From: CSP1-1 sp032128215
Lineage (GTDB): Archaea; Thermoproteota; Nitrososphaeria; Nitrososphaerales; Nitrosopumilaceae
NCBI GenBank assembly: GCA_032128215.1
Contig: JAQBHA010000021.1
Span: 1-49,651 of the forward strand
Direction: 5' to 3'
Length of the DNA: 49,651 bases
The notes below the pieces were generated by a model that saw nothing but the letters and a program-made list of their open reading frames with translations, was not told where the DNA came from and did not search any database. The position numbers and the translations under genes are program-made. Within the stretch, counting starts at the first letter, position 1, and each line of letters begins with the position of its first letter. This document shows, in pieces, positions 7,830 through 16,128 of this stretch.

Positions 7830-7881
7830 TCATGTTTGAGATAGGTTAAGGTTTAAAAAGTCTTTTTGGAACTTTGTCATA

Positions 7882-9285
7882 TTGTCGCAAGTTCTCCATC
7901 CAATTGAAAAACAAATAATAAAATCATTAAAAGAAAGCAAAAGTTCAACTCCTGAAAAACTAGTAGAAACCACCCATCTTTCAATTGATCAGGTAAGGCG
8001 AGGTATGGAATGGCTGAAGCTAAAAGGTTTAGCCGATATACAAGAAATTGAAAAAACTTTCCTTAGACTAAGCAAGAATGGGTTGGATGCAAAAAATTAT
8101 GGCTTACCTGAAAGAAAACTTGTAAACGAAATTAAAGAAGGCCCAAAATCCTTTGAAGAAATAAGAAATATTCTAAAATCTGATTTTAATGCCGCAATAG
8201 CAAATGCAAAAAAAAATGATTGGATTCAAATAGAGAAAGGAGAAGATTCGAGCATAATTTCATTAAAAGGCAAAGCCCCTCCATCGTATGAAGAAAAACT
8301 TATTGATTTTCTTGGCACTGAAGAAAAATTACTAAACGAAATTGCAGACACTGAAGCTTTAGCTTTACTAAAAAAAAGACCTGATTTTATCATAGAAAAT
8401 TCTACAAAACTTAAAACGATATCTCTTTCTGAGAAAGCAAAAGATATTGATGTTGATTCTTCCACAGGAGCAATTGACGTTGAGGCAAAAGTACCACAAA
8501 CATTTGTTTCTAGAATCCATCCTTTAAAAGAGACCATTAATGAAATTAGAGAAATTTTTGTTAGTCTTGGTTTTTCTGAAGTTTTAGGAAGCTTGGCACA
8601 ACCAAGTTTTTGGAATTTTGATGCATTATTCACACCACAAGATCATCCAGCGAGAGAGATGCAAGACACTTTTTACATTAAAGACATGAATGCAAGCAAA
8701 TTTGCAACCTCTTCACAGATTAACCAAGTTTCTCGTTCACATAAGAAAGGTTGGAGATATGATTGGAATATGTCTGAGGCTCAAAGAATGACTCTTCGCA
8801 CTCACACAACATGTGTAACTATAAAACATCTAGCTGATAACAAACCAGACGAAGCAAGAATATTTTCATTAGGAAGAGTTTTTCGAAACGAAAAAGTTAG
8901 CTACAAACATCTTGCTGAATTTAATCAAGTAGAAGGAGTTGTAATTGGTAAAAATGTTACACTACGAGACTTGATGGGTTTACAAGAAGAATTTTATCGA
9001 AGGATTGGTCTGACAAAAATAAAATTCTGGCCAACTTTTTTCCCGTATACTGAGCCCTCTTTACAATCAATGGTTTACAATGAAAGGCTAGGAAAATGGA
9101 TAGAACTTTTTGGTATGGGTATTTTTAGACCTGAGGTAACAAAACCGCTTGGAATTACAAAACCAGTTTTAGCTTGGGGTGGAGGAATAGAAAGAATTGC
9201 AATGCTAAAATATGGAATAGATGATGTACGGGAATTTTATAATAACAATCTTAATTGGTTAAGGAGTGCCACAAAATGCCAGTAG
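7882..9285 (+). CDS. pheS: Phenylalanyl-tRNA synthetase alpha subunit
   Basis: Catalytic class II subunit of the (alpha-beta)2 PheRS. It has 467 residues from a TTG start. The N-terminus has winged-helix character (IIKSLKESKSSTPEKLVETT), as in archaeal/eukaryotic PheS that contact tRNA. The catalytic core shows class II motif 2 (FSLGRVFRNEKVSYKHLAEF) and motif 3 (GGGIERIAMLKYGI). Its last 10 nt overlap the start of pheT, indicating translational coupling and co-expression of both subunits. Confidence 0.96.
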   Translation: MSQVLHPIEKQIIKSLKESKSSTPEKLVETTHLSIDQVRRGMEWLKLKGLADIQEIEKTFLRLSKNGLDAKNYGLPERKLVNEIKEGPKSFEEIRNILKSDFNAAIANAKKNDWIQIEKGEDSSIISLKGKAPPSYEEKLIDFLGTEEKLLNEIADTEALALLKKRPDFIIENSTKLKTISLSEKAKDIDVDSSTGAIDVEAKVPQTFVSRIHPLKETINEIREIFVSLGFSEVLGSLAQPSFWNFDALFTPQDHPAREMQDTFYIKDMNASKFATSSQINQVSRSHKKGWRYDWNMSEAQRMTLRTHTTCVTIKHLADNKPDEARIFSLGRVFRNEKVSYKHLAEFNQVEGVVIGKNVTLRDLMGLQEEFYRRIGLTKIKFWPTFFPYTEPSLQSMVYNERLGKWIELFGMGIFRPEVTKPLGITKPVLAWGGGIERIAMLKYGIDDVREFYNNNLNWLRSATKCQ

Positions 9286-10913
9286 TTCAACTATGTCTTA
9301 ACAGAATACAAAAACTGGTAGGAAAAAAATCTAACAATAACAACATTCTTTCAAAAATTCCGTTTTTAGGATTAGATATTGAAGAACAAACAAAAGAATA
9401 CCTTCGAGTAGAATATAGTCCAAATCGACCTGACTTTGCCACTGACTTTGGTATAGCTTTGGGTCTTCAAGGATTACTTGGAATTAAAAAAGGAATTCCT
9501 AAACTATCCATAAAAAAGGGAAATTATTCCCTTAAAGTCGATTCTTCCGTACAAAAAATACGTCCCTATATCACCTCAATAATTGCTAAGAATGGAATCA
9601 TTGATGATGAAACTCTACGGCAGCTAATTTCTCTTCAGGAAGATCTACATTTTGGAATTGGTAGACAACGTAAAAAAACATCGATTGGGATTCATGATTT
9701 AGACCGAATAGTTTTTCCTATAAAATACACTGCAGTTACTAAAAATCATAAATTTATCCCACTTGATTCTTCCAATGATATCAGTATAACTGAAGTATTA
9801 GAAAAAACAGAGGTGGGCCAGAAATATGGTTCACTTTTGAATAATTCTCCAAAGGTTCCAATAATTTTAGATGCAGTAGGTAATACAATTTCATTTCCAC
9901 CCATAATTAACTCATCTCTCACTAAAGTTTCAACCAACACAAAAAATCTACTAATTGAAGTTACTGCTACTGAAAAAAATGCAGCCGAAGATACACTTGC
10001 TGTTTTGGCTATGACTTTACAAGCAGCAGGATTTCAACTTTATTCAGTAACAATTTCTGGAGCAAAAAACAGTACACCTTTACTTAAACCAAGAAAAATA
10101 ATTTTATCTACTGAATTAGTAAACAACATCTTAGGTTTGAATCTATCTTCGTCGATGATTGCTAATTCTCTAAGAAAATGTAGAATTGATGCAATTGCTA
10201 AAACAAACACTATATCTTGTATAATTCCAAGATTTAGATTTGACATTTTTGGTCCTATGGATTTGGTAGAAGAAGTTGCACTAGGATATGGAATAGAAAA
10301 TCTAAAACCATCTCTTCCACCTTCAATTTCAGTTGGTCAAAAAAATGACATTACAAAAGTTTTAGATTCTCTAAGTTTGATAATGATTGGTTTAGGATAT
10401 ACTGAAGCACTCAATTCTAGTTTGGTTAGTAATAAAATACAATATGAGTTAACCAATAGAAACAATTCAGAAGTTATTCAAGTTGTTGAATCTAAAAGTC
10501 TAGAGCACACAATTCTTCGTGACGCAATCCTTCCAGGGCTTTTAGAAAATTTGGCAAAAAATATACATGAGGAATATCCACAAAAACTTTTTGAAACTGG
10601 AACAGTTTTTCTAAAATCTAATCCAATCCAGGAATATTCCAATCTAGCAGGAATTAGTGCACATAAAGATACAAACTTTTCTGAGATTAAATCAATTCTA
10701 CAATCTTCACTGAAGATTGGATTTAATATTGAATGTGAAACAAAAACAGCAACCCACCCAATATTTTCTGAAGGTAGGATGGCCAATATTTTAGTCAATA
10801 ACAAAATCATTGGAGTATTAGGAGAAATCGACTCTAAAGTGATTGATAATTTTAAGATACGAGTTCCCGTGACTGCTTTTGAAATCCAATTATCTGGATT
10901 AATATTTGACTAA
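9276..10913 (+). CDS. pheT: Phenylalanyl-tRNA synthetase beta subunit
   Basis: Structural and editing partner of PheS. It has 545 residues from the ATG at 9276 (MPVVQLCLNRIQKL), chosen over the upstream in-frame codon because archaeal PheT begins this way. It has the B3/B4 region including FGIGRQRKKTSIGIHDLD, the B5 domain (PRFRFDIFGPMDLVEEVALGYG split around residue 325) and a C-terminal catalytic-like domain ending near IGVLGEID. The downstream flank is a small-RNA gene rather than another CDS. Confidence 0.96.
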   Translation: MPVVQLCLNRIQKLVGKKSNNNNILSKIPFLGLDIEEQTKEYLRVEYSPNRPDFATDFGIALGLQGLLGIKKGIPKLSIKKGNYSLKVDSSVQKIRPYITSIIAKNGIIDDETLRQLISLQEDLHFGIGRQRKKTSIGIHDLDRIVFPIKYTAVTKNHKFIPLDSSNDISITEVLEKTEVGQKYGSLLNNSPKVPIILDAVGNTISFPPIINSSLTKVSTNTKNLLIEVTATEKNAAEDTLAVLAMTLQAAGFQLYSVTISGAKNSTPLLKPRKIILSTELVNNILGLNLSSSMIANSLRKCRIDAIAKTNTISCIIPRFRFDIFGPMDLVEEVALGYGIENLKPSLPPSISVGQKNDITKVLDSLSLIMIGLGYTEALNSSLVSNKIQYELTNRNNSEVIQVVESKSLEHTILRDAILPGLLENLAKNIHEEYPQKLFETGTVFLKSNPIQEYSNLAGISAHKDTNFSEIKSILQSSLKIGFNIECETKTATHPIFSEGRMANILVNNKIIGVLGEIDSKVIDNFKIRVPVTAFEIQLSGLIFD

Positions 10914-10916
10914 CGC

Positions 10917-10924
10917 TTTATAGA
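10917..10924 (+). promoter_or_regulatory. TATA box of the H/ACA-like RNA
   Basis: TTTATAGA starts four bases after the pheT stop. It lies about 26 nt before 10943, where the first predicted RNA hairpin begins, so the spacing suits an independent promoter. Confidence 0.5.
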
Positions 10925-10942
10925 AAATGCCCAAAAGAGCAT

Positions 10943-11094
10943 GCATACAGACGGATTAGGATGACGTTGATCGTGATGATTACAATGATTTCTAATTCAC
11001 CCAGGTGTGCAACATCGGGCAGCCCCGGTTTTAGAGCCAAATGAGGATAATGGCTAAAGACCGATGAGTTTGTGTGAGTCAGAACCGGGGAACA
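10943..11094 (+). ncRNA. Candidate two-hairpin H/ACA guide RNA
   Basis: No convincing protein frame covers this stretch, but it folds into two hairpins, each followed directly by AACA. Hairpin 1: lower stem GCATAC (10943-10948)/GTGTGC (11005-11010), an open pocket (AGAC and ACCCAG), then a 9-bp upper stem (10953-10961 with 10990-10998). Above it, UGA elements on both strands (10962-10964, 10986-10988) could form a K-turn. Hairpin 2: an 8-bp lower stem CCCCGGTT (11023-11030)/AACCGGGG (11083-11090); its upper part is less certain. In hairpin 1 the upper stem ends 13 nt before ACA, close to the 14-16 nt rule for H/ACA pockets. A TATA box precedes it and T-runs (11095-11108) follow. Alternatives are another structured RNA. 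Confidence 0.55.
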
Positions 11095-11188
11095 TTTTTT
11101 CATTTTTTATTAAAATATAGAGAGAAACAATATCGAATGTGTAAAAGGGAAAAGATTTATTGATATAACCGTCATTTTATACACAAGT

Positions 11189-11428
11189 ATGGCAACAGCA
11201 TATGTTTTAATAAATTGCGAATTAGGTTCGGAGGAAGCAATTATCCACCAGCTGAAAAGTCTGGAAGGAGTTAAGGAAGTTCATGGGACTTTCGGTGCAT
11301 ACGATATCTTGGCAAAAATTGAATCACCAACAGTTGAAACACTCCGTGAAACAATTACCTGGAAAATTCGTAAAATAGAAAAAATCCGCTCAACTTTGAC
11401 CTTGATGGGCATCGAAGGCCAAACATAA
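11189..11428 (+). CDS. Stand-alone Lrp/AsnC ligand-binding (RAM) domain protein
   Basis: A 79-residue protein matching only the effector-binding domain of Lrp/AsnC regulators, in the pattern AYVLINCELGSEE, then VKEVHGTFGAYDILAKIE, then IRKIEKIRSTLTLMGI. The DNA-binding helix-turn-helix is absent. Such stand-alone RAM proteins form decamers that bind amino acids and may modulate full-length Lrp proteins. Upstream, TTTATTGATATAAC is TATA-like. Small-molecule sensing is inferred from the family. Confidence 0.9.
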   Translation: MATAYVLINCELGSEEAIIHQLKSLEGVKEVHGTFGAYDILAKIESPTVETLRETITWKIRKIEKIRSTLTLMGIEGQT

Positions 11429-11444
11429 TCTCCTTTTTCTTATT

Positions 11445-12011
11445 ATGTTACTGCATTTTATTTTCGTAATTAAAGAAAATGAACTTGGTAAGCGAGACAA
11501 AGAATTTGAATACGTAACCCAAATGTCACAATTTTACAAGGAATGGATAAAGAAGAATTTTTCAAAAGATGTTGAAGTACAATATGATGAGATGATTACA
11601 AAACAAAATGGATTGCTTCAAAAATTGGATACTCATCAATTACTCAAAGATCATAGAGAACGAGGAGAAGATGTTTATCATTTTTATCTCACTTATTTTC
11701 GTCCTTTTTGGACAGATTGTACTTGTGAGGGATACCATGCTGAGAATTTTGGAATGTCATTATGGAGCATTCCAAAAAATGGAGATGACATTTTGTTTCT
11801 AGCTGAAAAAAATTGTACCACTGTTTCCCATGAAATTGCTCATGAACTCTTACGACAAACAGGTAACCAAAAATATATTGAACTAGTCCATGATGTTTGG
11901 ACAAGACATCTTTTTGATAATTTACCCTTTGAACAATATGGTCAAGATTTTAAAAAAACTACCAACAGTCCTTATTTTTTAACAATTGATACATCAAACT
12001 TTCAGTTATAA
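11445..12011 (+). CDS. Small protein with HExxH zinc-protease motif
   Basis: A 188-residue protein of unrecognised family. The key feature is TVSHEIAHELLRQTG (about residues 126-140), an HExxH helix as in zinc metallopeptidases, here HEIAH. Further His residues follow in LVHDVWTRHLFDN and could supply a third zinc ligand. A Cys pair (TDCTCEGYH) lies before the motif. No signal peptide or membrane span is visible, so it would act in the cytosol. It starts 17 nt after the RAM-domain gene and may be cotranscribed. Protease activity is an inference from one motif. Confidence 0.78.
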   Translation: MLLHFIFVIKENELGKRDKEFEYVTQMSQFYKEWIKKNFSKDVEVQYDEMITKQNGLLQKLDTHQLLKDHRERGEDVYHFYLTYFRPFWTDCTCEGYHAENFGMSLWSIPKNGDDILFLAEKNCTTVSHEIAHELLRQTGNQKYIELVHDVWTRHLFDNLPFEQYGQDFKKTTNSPYFLTIDTSNFQL

Positions 12012-12215
12012 TGAGTATATTTTTCTTTTAATTATAATTATTTTTTTTAGATATTTTTCTGTAAAAATCATCCCAAAAAAATTCCCTGTTTGAAATATTT
12101 ACTAAATTATTTTAGGTTCAAAGTTTTCACTTTTAATACCACCTCACATGTTGTTCAAGACCATCTAATAGTTAACAAAAATATTACAAAAATTATGGAA
12201 TAAAATGGATTTAAT

Positions 12216-12818
12216 CTAGCACTTTGTCACAGAATAAATTCTATTTTCAAAGTTTGCAGTTTTAAAATCCAGTTTATTTTCTGGATCTTTTTTTCTTGAT
12301 TTACTTAATTTTTCAAGTTCTACTAGTGAATCTCCTTTGAACCCAACCGAGGAACCATAAACGGCATCAGTTAACATAGTGCCATGATCCCCTTGCTTAA
12401 CATCATCTGCAATAGCATAAAATTTTTCAGCCTCCCTTTTTTGAACTGGGGTTCCAGTTGCTTTATTGAATGCAATTGCAATGTACATACCATTACTCTT
12501 AACAGCAACAGGAATTTTATGATTTTTCCCAGATCCCCCAGGAATGGTTTCATTGATTAGAATTTCACATTTATGATACATGCTAGAAATGTATGCAAAA
12601 AACCTATACTGAGCAAATTTACCTTTATCATCTTCTTCGCAGTCAACGAAGACTTTGTGTAAAACCTGTAACGCCTTATCGTTCATACTTTGTAATCTAT
12701 CATCAATTCTTCCTCGCTCAAGTAAACTCGAATCACAATCTTTTGCAACTAGAGCAAGAATAAAGTCAGGTAAATTGTAATTTTTTAATGTAGCCACAAA
12801 AGAACCTGCTTGTGACAT
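12216..12818 (-). CDS. Conserved hypothetical protein
   Basis: A 200-residue protein without signal peptide or membrane span. It has a Cys/Asp-rich middle (VFVDCEEDDKGKF), a strand-rich region KIPVAVKSNGMYIAIAFN, and a Lys-rich C-terminus. I do not recognise the family. It is divergent from aconitase across a 216-bp intergenic region that holds a 20-bp palindrome. The 204 bp on its downstream side (12012-12215) are AT-rich and show no gene or strong structure. Confidence 0.72.
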   Translation of the reverse strand: MSQAGSFVATLKNYNLPDFILALVAKDCDSSLLERGRIDDRLQSMNDKALQVLHKVFVDCEEDDKGKFAQYRFFAYISSMYHKCEILINETIPGGSGKNHKIPVAVKSNGMYIAIAFNKATGTPVQKREAEKFYAIADDVKQGDHGTMLTDAVYGSSVGFKGDSLVELEKLSKSRKKDPENKLDFKTANFENRIYSVTKC

Positions 12819-12909
12819 ACCAAAACTTGGAAAACCTTTATTGACCAGTTTTTATCAAAACCTCATTTTTATAAACAAAATTTGAATATCTAATTTTATC
12901 TTGTTTGAC

Positions 12910-12929
12910 AACCACTTTGTAAAGTGGTT
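12910..12929. promoter_or_regulatory. Perfect 20-bp palindrome in divergent promoter region
   Basis: AACCACTTT is followed by GT and its exact reverse complement AAAGTGGTT, then by a T-rich run. It lies 91 bp before the hypothetical gene on the minus strand and 105 bp before aconitase. It could be a regulator operator or, read on the plus strand, a hairpin with T-tract. Confidence 0.4.
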
Positions 12930-13034
12930 TTTCGTTTATAATTGTTAGGTATATTTTACAATACTAATCACAGTTTAGGATATAATTTGTATTTAAATTT
13001 GAAATAATAAATTGCCCATTAATCTTGTATAGTC

Positions 13035-15299
13035 ATGGAAATAGAAACTACCACTGAACTTGTATCAAAGGTCTATCAAAAAACTAAGCAAAACCTTTCA
13101 AATTTTCGAAAAATAGTAGGCAAACCTCTTACACTTACTGAAAAAATTCTTGCTGGTCATCTAGTTGAAATCGAAGAAAAAAATCTTGATGAAGGTTCAA
13201 ACTATGTGTATCTTAATCCTGATAGAATTGCATTGCAAGACGTTACCGGTCAAATGGTTTTGTTACAGTTTATGCAGGCTGATTTAAAACAGACTGTAAT
13301 TCCAACAACAGTTCACTGCGATCATCTTATTCGAGCTCTAGTTGGAGGAGAAACTGATACTAAAACTGCTCTTGATGAAAATAGTGAAATATACAAATTC
13401 TTAGAATCTGCTTCACGGAAATATGGTATAGGTTTTTGGAAACCAGGTGCTGGAATAATACATCAAGTTGTTTTGGAAAACTATGCATTTCCAGGAGGTC
13501 TTATGATAGGAACCGATTCTCACACTCCAAATGCTGGTGGTCTTGGAATGATTGCAGTTGGTGTTGGTGGGGTAGATGCAGCTGAAACAATGGCAGGTAT
13601 ACCTTGGGAAATTCTTTATCCAAAACGAATCGGAGTATATCTTACTGGTGAAATTAATGGTTGGACCGCACCTAAAGATGTTATTTTACGTGTAGCAAGT
13701 GAACTAACTGTTTCAGGTGGAACAAATGCAGTAATAGAATATTTAGGACCTGGAACAAAATCCATAAGTTGTACTGGTAAAGCCACAATTACAAATATGG
13801 GTGCAGAAATTGGTGCAACTTGTTCTATCTTTCCTTACGATAAAAGAATGGAGATATATCTAAGAGCTACTAAGCGCGAAAAAATTGCAGACCTTGCAAA
13901 CATGAACAAAGAATTACTTACAGCAGATTCAGAAGTAGAACAAAATCCAGAAAAATTCTTTGATAAAGTGATTAGAATTGATCTTTCTAAATTAGAACCA
14001 CACATTGTTGGTCCTCACACTCCTGATCTAGCAAGACCTATTTCAAAACTTGCTGAAGATGTTAAAAAAAACCAATACGTCAACAACATATCAGTAGCAC
14101 TAATAGGAAGTTGTACAAATTCTTCATATGAAGATATGTCAAGAGCTGCTAATCTTGCTGAGCAAGCAAAAGCAAAAGGCATCAAGGCAAAAATTCCACT
14201 TCTTGTGACTCCTGGTTCAGAACAAATACGTGCAACAATTGAACGGGATGGACAAATGGACTCTCTAAGGTCTATTGGTGCAGTAGTTCTTGCAAACGCT
14301 TGTGGACCGTGTATTGGGCAGTGGAGTAGGCCTGAGCTAAAGAAAGGCGAACAAAATACAATAGTTACATCGTACAACAGAAACTTTCCAGGAAGAAATG
14401 ACGGAAAGCGAGAGACAATGAACTTTATTGGTAGTCCAGAATTAGTAATAGCTCTTGCAATAGGGGGTAATCTTTCCTTTAATCCAATTACCGATTCAAT
14501 TACTAGTCCAGATGGTTCAAAATTTCAATTCAAGCCACCAAGTTTAGCTCCAGAGGTACCAATTAATGGTTTTAAAAACACTGAAGGAATTTACATTCCA
14601 CCTGCAGATAATCCGGAAGAAGTAGATGTAATAATTAATAAAAACAGTAAAAGATTACAAAAACTTGAACCTTTTTCTGCATGGGATTGTAATGATTTTC
14701 ATGAATTACCAATATTAGTTAAGGCTAAAGGAAAATGTACAACTGATCACATATCCCCTGCTGGGGCCTGGCTTTCTTATCGAGGTCATCTTGATAACTT
14801 GAGTGATAACATGTTACTTGGTGCAGTTAATGCATTTAACGATCAGATAGGAAAAGGGAAAAACATTTTCAACAATCAGATAGAACCATTTCCACAGATA
14901 GCAAGAGAGTATAAAAAAAGAGGAGTATCGTGGGTGATAATCGGAGATAGTAACTATGGTGAAGGCAGTAGCAGAGAACATGCTGCAATGACTCCAAGAT
15001 ATTTGGGCTGCGTTACCGTGATTACCAAAAGTTTTGCCCGTATTCATGAAACCAACTTAAAAAAACAGGGAGTTCTTGCACTCACATTTGAAAATCCAAA
15101 TGATTATGACAAAATAATAGAAAGTGATAAAATCAATGTAATTGGACTGAATAATTTTCAAGCTGGAAAAACTCTAAAATGTGAAATAGTACATGAAAAT
15201 AGAACAAAGGACCAAATTAATCTTAAACACTCTTACAATAACATGCAAATACAATGGTTTTGTTCTGGCTCTGCCCTTAATGTTCTACGTTCAAGATAA
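13035..15299 (+). CDS. acn: Aconitate hydratase
   Basis: Isomerises citrate and isocitrate through a [4Fe-4S] cluster; in these archaea it feeds the oxidative and biosynthetic TCA reactions. It has 754 residues, the length of mitochondrial-type aconitase. Cluster-binding cysteines are Cys360 (in IGSCTNSSYEDM) and Cys423/Cys426 (in ANACGPCIGQW). The C-terminal swivelling domain has CTTDHISPAGAWL and GDSNYGEGSSREHAA. N-terminal TDSHTPNAGGLGM is also typical. It is monocistronic, between a divergent hypothetical gene and tRNA-Trp. Confidence 0.96.
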   Translation: MEIETTTELVSKVYQKTKQNLSNFRKIVGKPLTLTEKILAGHLVEIEEKNLDEGSNYVYLNPDRIALQDVTGQMVLLQFMQADLKQTVIPTTVHCDHLIRALVGGETDTKTALDENSEIYKFLESASRKYGIGFWKPGAGIIHQVVLENYAFPGGLMIGTDSHTPNAGGLGMIAVGVGGVDAAETMAGIPWEILYPKRIGVYLTGEINGWTAPKDVILRVASELTVSGGTNAVIEYLGPGTKSISCTGKATITNMGAEIGATCSIFPYDKRMEIYLRATKREKIADLANMNKELLTADSEVEQNPEKFFDKVIRIDLSKLEPHIVGPHTPDLARPISKLAEDVKKNQYVNNISVALIGSCTNSSYEDMSRAANLAEQAKAKGIKAKIPLLVTPGSEQIRATIERDGQMDSLRSIGAVVLANACGPCIGQWSRPELKKGEQNTIVTSYNRNFPGRNDGKRETMNFIGSPELVIALAIGGNLSFNPITDSITSPDGSKFQFKPPSLAPEVPINGFKNTEGIYIPPADNPEEVDVIINKNSKRLQKLEPFSAWDCNDFHELPILVKAKGKCTTDHISPAGAWLSYRGHLDNLSDNMLLGAVNAFNDQIGKGKNIFNNQIEPFPQIAREYKKRGVSWVIIGDSNYGEGSSREHAAMTPRYLGCVTVITKSFARIHETNLKKQGVLALTFENPNDYDKIIESDKINVIGLNNFQAGKTLKCEIVHENRTKDQINLKHSYNNMQIQWFCSGSALNVLRSR

Positions 15300-15330
15300 A
15301 CGAGTTTTATTATAATACTCAAAAATGACG

Positions 15331-15480
15331 TGGGGCCGACCGGAATCGAACCGGCGACTTACGGGTCACTACAGCTCCAAACTTACATCATTTTTTCATC
15401 AGTAGCTTAGTTTAACCTCTGGAGCCCTTAGCGGTGATTTTTGTTGACACTGTCGCCCTACCAGGCTAGGCTACGACCCC
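15331..15480 (-). tRNA. tRNA-Trp(CCA) with two introns
   Basis: 150-nt gene, 74 nt mature. Acceptor GGGGTCG/CGGCCCC, D-stem GCCT/GGGC, anticodon stem ACGGG/CCCGT around CTCCAGA (anticodon CCA), T-arm GCCGG-TTCGATT-CCGGT, discriminator A. Intron 1 (15428-15451, 24 nt) interrupts the 5' anticodon strand after position 28. Its bulge-helix-bulge is clear: GGCG/CGCT central helix, bulges ACA and AAG, inner GTG/CAC. Intron 2 (15367-15418, 52 nt) is at canonical 37/38, but its central helix CTCC/GTAG has one mismatch. Only with both introns removed does a standard 74-nt cloverleaf form. Confidence 0.92.
15367..15418 (-). other. 52-nt tRNA-Trp intron with C-box-like elements
   Basis: The intron holds CTGATGA and ATGATG, like C boxes (RUGAUGA). 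It also holds TTTGGAG, which can pair along seven bases with the exon anticodon loop CTCCAGA (one G-U). GCTAC/GTAG could close a stem around them. In euryarchaea the pre-tRNA-Trp intron is a box C/D guide that methylates the same tRNA. Here the D box would be CTGT rather than CUGA, and the N+5 rule does not point to C34. Confidence 0.4.
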
Positions 15481-15570
15481 ACAATTAATGAGAAAAATAG
15501 ACTAGAATTTTAACTTATTTTACTAAGATTTATTTGCATAATTAGGAGTCAAAAATCATTCAGGTAAATC

Positions 15571-16104
15571 ATGGTTAGAATCTCATTGATTATTGTTGGT
15601 GCGATACCAGTAATTTTTGCAATCATATTTGCAGTCTCAATAATCACTCATCAAGAAATTCCAATCACTGCTGTAGTACAAGGGGACAAACTTACTATAG
15701 AATATACTAAGCATCAACTAAAACTTGTTTCATTTGGTGTATCAGAAAGAACAGGTTCACAATTTACTGAGATTTTGACAATAAGCAATGATGGAGAAAT
15801 AAAATATAGTGTGATTGAAGAAGGATATCCAAAACCAGACAAAAAATCTACAATCAACAATGATAAATTAAAAAAACTAACTGCGCTGATAAAAGAAACT
15901 GGTTTTATGGAAATTCCAAGTGAATCTTTTCCTGTAAGGGATGGGATTGAAGAATATCAAAAAACTACAATCAAAGTAACTTTAAACGGACAAATACGAC
16001 AGATCCAATGGGTTGAGCAAAATACAACTGATAAATTTGTACCTCCAATCATATCTATTATTGAATTAGAATTAGACCAAATTATTAATCAATTAATAGA
16101 ATAA
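15571..16104 (+). CDS. Membrane-anchored hypothetical protein
   Basis: A 177-residue protein. One N-terminal hydrophobic span (about residues 4-27, ISLIIVGAIPVIFAIIFAVS) is followed by an extracytoplasmic beta-rich domain. No lipobox or cleavage site is evident, so it is probably an anchored protein. The soluble part has TEILTISNDGEIKYSVIEEG. The family is not recognised. It ends 24 nt before pdxS on the same strand. Confidence 0.75.
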   Translation: MVRISLIIVGAIPVIFAIIFAVSIITHQEIPITAVVQGDKLTIEYTKHQLKLVSFGVSERTGSQFTEILTISNDGEIKYSVIEEGYPKPDKKSTINNDKLKKLTALIKETGFMEIPSESFPVRDGIEEYQKTTIKVTLNGQIRQIQWVEQNTTDKFVPPIISIIELELDQIINQLIE

Positions 16105-16128
16105 ATACCGAAGAGATTAGTTATTAGT

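Noticed and set aside
8226..8633. 135-codon minus-strand frame inside pheS
   Set aside because: It is a Ser-rich shadow of the pheS sequence, with no independent support.
10478..10810. 110-codon minus-strand frame inside pheT
   Set aside because: It overlaps the established pheT gene completely and shows no motif.
10918..11103. Minus-strand reading frame (61 codons) opposite the structured RNA after pheT
   Set aside because: It covers both hairpins exactly, has a His/Pro/Ser-rich composition and no family resemblance; RNA structure explains the sequence better.
12012..12215. AT-rich 204-bp gap considered as a small-gene or attachment-site location
   Set aside because: No frame above 20 codons with a sensible start, no strong inverted repeat and no tRNA-like sequence.
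14015..14377. 120-codon frame on the minus strand inside aconitase
   Set aside because: It lies fully within the well-supported aconitase gene and has no start context or family match.
15367..15418. tRNA-Trp intron as a standard box C/D guide for C34
   Set aside because: No CUGA D box is placed where the fifth upstream base would pair with C34; kept only as a guide-like element.
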